A stretch of DNA of 14,636 nt from Bacillota bacterium. GTDB taxonomy: Bacteria; Bacillota; Dethiobacteria; SKNC01. Positions 13,020 through 14,636 of this stretch are shown piece after piece. The stretch's first letter is position 1, and every line of letters begins with the position of its first letter. The position numbers were made by a program, and so were the translations under genes. Where the stretch lies: NCBI GenBank assembly GCA_007120745.1, contig SKNC01000094.1:1-14636 (forward strand), given 5' to 3'. The notes below the pieces were generated by a model, which had not been told where the DNA came from, did not search any database, and saw only the letters and a program-made list of their open reading frames with translations.

Positions 13020-13778
13020 TTACGTCTCTAAAGAAACCATAAGTTCTTCAGGTATTTCAAAATTAGCATAGACATTTTGTACATCATCGTGGTCCTCCAG
13101 GGTTTCCATCAGTTTTATGATTCGTGCTGCATCTTCCTGGCCGCTAATTTCTACCACGCTTTGAGGAACCATAGTAATTTCCGAGAGTTTCACTTCAATC
13201 CCCTGATCAACCAGAGACTCCTTAACTTTTTCCATTTCCTCCGGGATGGTAATCACTTCGAAGGTATTCTCTTCCACCCTAAAGTCCTCCGCCCCGGCAT
13301 CCAGAGCCATCAGCATAACTTCGTCTTCATCCATAGCAGTCCCGTTTTTTTCAACCTCAATATAACCCTGTCTCTTAAACATCCAGGCCACACAGCCGGC
13401 CTCTCCCAGGTTGCCGCCCTGCCGGGACAGAATGTTTCTTATTTCTCCTGCGGTGCGGTTCCGATTATCCGTAACGATATCCAGTATAAGTGCTGCTCCG
13501 GAGGGGCCGTATCCTTCATAAGTAAATTCTTCTAACTTCATGCCGCCCAATTCACCCAGGCCCTTCTTTATGGCCCGGCTTATATTATCATTAGGTATGT
13601 TTTCTTCCCGGGCTTTTTGAACAGCCAAACGTAAACGGAAATTGGTGTCAATATCCCCTCCGCCTTCGCGGGCCGCCACCATCAATTCCTTGGAAAGCTT
13701 GGTAAATATCTTGCCTTTTTGGGCATCCACCCTGGCTTTTCTATGCTTAATATTTGCCCATTTTGAGTGACCCGCCAT
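13020..13778 (-). CDS. YebC/PmpR family protein
   Basis: The 252-residue protein has the full YebC family sequence. It begins MAGHSKWANIKHRKARVDAQKGKIFTK, with the conserved block GGGDIDTNFRLRLAVQKAREENIPNDNI (39-66), the segment YEGYGPSGAALILDIVTDNRNRT (87-109), and GGNLGEAGCVAWMF (120-133). The family was long annotated as a DNA-binding transcriptional regulator. More recent work on YebC homologues, including in Bacillus, assigns them to relief of ribosome stalling at proline-rich stretches, so the older label should be read with care. The ATG at 13778 follows AAGGGAG at eight bases. It sits upstream of the BofC-like gene and ruvC, a common order in Clostridia and proteobacteria. Confidence 0.95.
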   Translation of the reverse strand: MAGHSKWANIKHRKARVDAQKGKIFTKLSKELMVAAREGGGDIDTNFRLRLAVQKAREENIPNDNISRAIKKGLGELGGMKLEEFTYEGYGPSGAALILDIVTDNRNRTAGEIRNILSRQGGNLGEAGCVAWMFKRQGYIEVEKNGTAMDEDEVMLMALDAGAEDFRVEENTFEVITIPEEMEKVKESLVDQGIEVKLSEITMVPQSVVEISGQEDAARIIKLMETLEDHDDVQNVYANFEIPEELMVSLET

Positions 13779-13803
13779 TTTCTCAGCTCCCTTCGAAAGT
13801 CAT

Positions 13804-13825
13804 CAAACAGCTGGCCTGCTGTTTG
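13804..13825. repeat. Perfect dyad in the yebC leader
   Basis: CAAACAGC (13804-13811) and GCTGTTTG (13818-13825) are perfect inverted copies around a six-base loop, about 25 bases upstream of the yebC start. There is no T-tract after it on the minus strand, so it is not a typical terminator for nadE. A regulator site or a leader hairpin is possible. Confidence 0.45.
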
Positions 13826-13861
13826 TTGATATACATAGTAATTCTAGCACATGAAAATAGT

Positions 13862-14590
13862 TTATTCAAAGGGTTTTTGGGGAACCGGGGGCAGTTTCTT
13901 CTTATGCTGACTCTGCCTCTGCATTTTATCCACTGCTTTACGAACCTTCTCTTCCCCTTCCCCTGTCAGCAGAAATTGATCCAGCTGCCGGTAGCTGACC
14001 CCCATCTCTCCCTCATCGGTCTGTCCAGGCCACAGGCCGCCGGAAGGTGATTTTCTTAACACTTCTTCAGGGACCCCCAGATGTTCTGCCATTTCCATAA
14101 CCTGCCTCTTGGTTAAGCTGCCCAGGGGCATAATATCCACGGCTCCATCACCATGCTTGGTAAAATACCCTACCTCCAGTTCACTGCGGTTGCTGCTCCC
14201 TACCACCAGGTAATTATAATGAGCGGCATAATAATACATACAAATCATCCGCAAACGAGGCTTAATGTTTGCTATGGGAAGGTAATCATGCTCCACCTCC
14301 CGTTCATGCCCAAATTTTTGCAGAAGCAGGTCAAAAACATCATCCAGGGGAAGGGTTTTCACTGGAACCTGCAGCCTGTCGGCCACCAGAAGCCCATGTT
14401 CCTCATCCAGGGGATGGCTGTAGCAGGGCATGATCAGCCCGAGAGTATGCTCAGGGAATGCTCTTTTACACAGGGCCGCTACCACAGAGGAATCGATTCC
14501 GCCGCTTAAACCAAAAACTGTTCCCCGGGCTCCAGCTCCTTCCACCTGTTCTTTAATCCAATTCACCAGCCTGATCACTTCTTTTTGCAA
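13862..14590 (-). CDS. nadE: Ammonia-dependent NAD+ synthetase
   Basis: NadE amidates nicotinic acid adenine dinucleotide to NAD+ using ATP and ammonia, the last step of NAD synthesis. The 242-residue protein has the PP-loop SGGIDSS (29-35) that binds ATP, the GSSNRSELEVGYFTKHGDGAVDIMPLGSLTK block (131-161) typical of the family, and a basic C-terminus ending KKKLPPVPQKPFE. It lacks a glutaminase domain, so it should use free ammonia or a partner's ammonia. The start is TTG at 14590: an in-frame stop lies just upstream, and GGGGTGA precedes it by about nine bases. The gene or promoter upstream lies beyond the right edge. It is followed by an 83-base gap and then yebC. Confidence 0.95.
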   Translation of the reverse strand: MQKEVIRLVNWIKEQVEGAGARGTVFGLSGGIDSSVVAALCKRAFPEHTLGLIMPCYSHPLDEEHGLLVADRLQVPVKTLPLDDVFDLLLQKFGHEREVEHDYLPIANIKPRLRMICMYYYAAHYNYLVVGSSNRSELEVGYFTKHGDGAVDIMPLGSLTKRQVMEMAEHLGVPEEVLRKSPSGGLWPGQTDEGEMGVSYRQLDQFLLTGEGEEKVRKAVDKMQRQSQHKKKLPPVPQKPFE

Positions 14591-14636
14591 TGCTGCTGTT
14601 CACCCCTTTATTAAAGATATGTTCAAAATACTTAAA

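Noticed and set aside
13077..13535. Long plus-strand frame opposite yebC (152 codons)
   Set aside because: It is the antisense shadow of a strongly conserved gene, with no ribosome site and no recognisable domain.

Overview
The window looks like chromosomal core DNA of a spore-forming, low-to-moderate GC Gram-positive bacterium of the Clostridia (Peptococcaceae or Syntrophomonadales-like). The signs are a T-box riboswitch, RuvC as the Holliday-junction resolvase (Bacilli use RecU), the clustered ruvCAB, queA, tgt and yajC genes, the Firmicutes families DUF2905 and TIGR04086, a BofC-like protein, and strong Shine-Dalgarno sites with many GTG and TTG starts. The organism call is inference from gene content. 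Nothing resembling a prophage, transposase, CRISPR array, tRNA or rRNA was seen. All genes but one lie on the minus strand.

Left region (1-2790). The left edge holds a nearly complete minus-strand T-box leader with its own promoter. Its specifier reads UGG and its UGGC bulge fits a G73 discriminator, so it should sense uncharged tRNA-Trp and control a gene just outside the window. A REP-like block with GGGGACGG arms follows. Next come a small membrane-anchored protein of unknown function, a half-length UPF0016/TMEM165 cation exporter (the only plus-strand gene), a membrane protein with a histidine-rich tail that converges on it and shares its terminator, and a small membrane-anchored protein whose Shine-Dalgarno site is separated from its start by a hairpin.

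Middle region (2790-6050). A three-gene ABC exporter operon: one ATPase followed by two different ABC-2 type permeases, with a sigma-A-like promoter upstream. Its substrate cannot be told from sequence.

Right region (6240-14636), read from high to low coordinates: nadE, yebC, a BofC-like gene, ruvC, ruvA, ruvB, queH, a DUF2905 gene, queA, tgt, yajC and a TIGR04086 gene. RuvA, RuvB and RuvC carry out branch migration and resolution of Holliday junctions. Tgt, QueA and QueH supply the last three steps of queuosine tRNA modification: preQ1 insertion, epoxyqueuosine formation and reduction to queuosine. YajC is an accessory subunit of the Sec translocase.

Most of the window is ordinary core genome. 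The points most worth a second look are the Trp T-box, the hairpin between Shine-Dalgarno site and start at 2661-2698, the UPF0016/His-rich pair, the REP-like block and the interleaved inverted repeats at 1151-1192. I did not find a convincing new multi-gene system.
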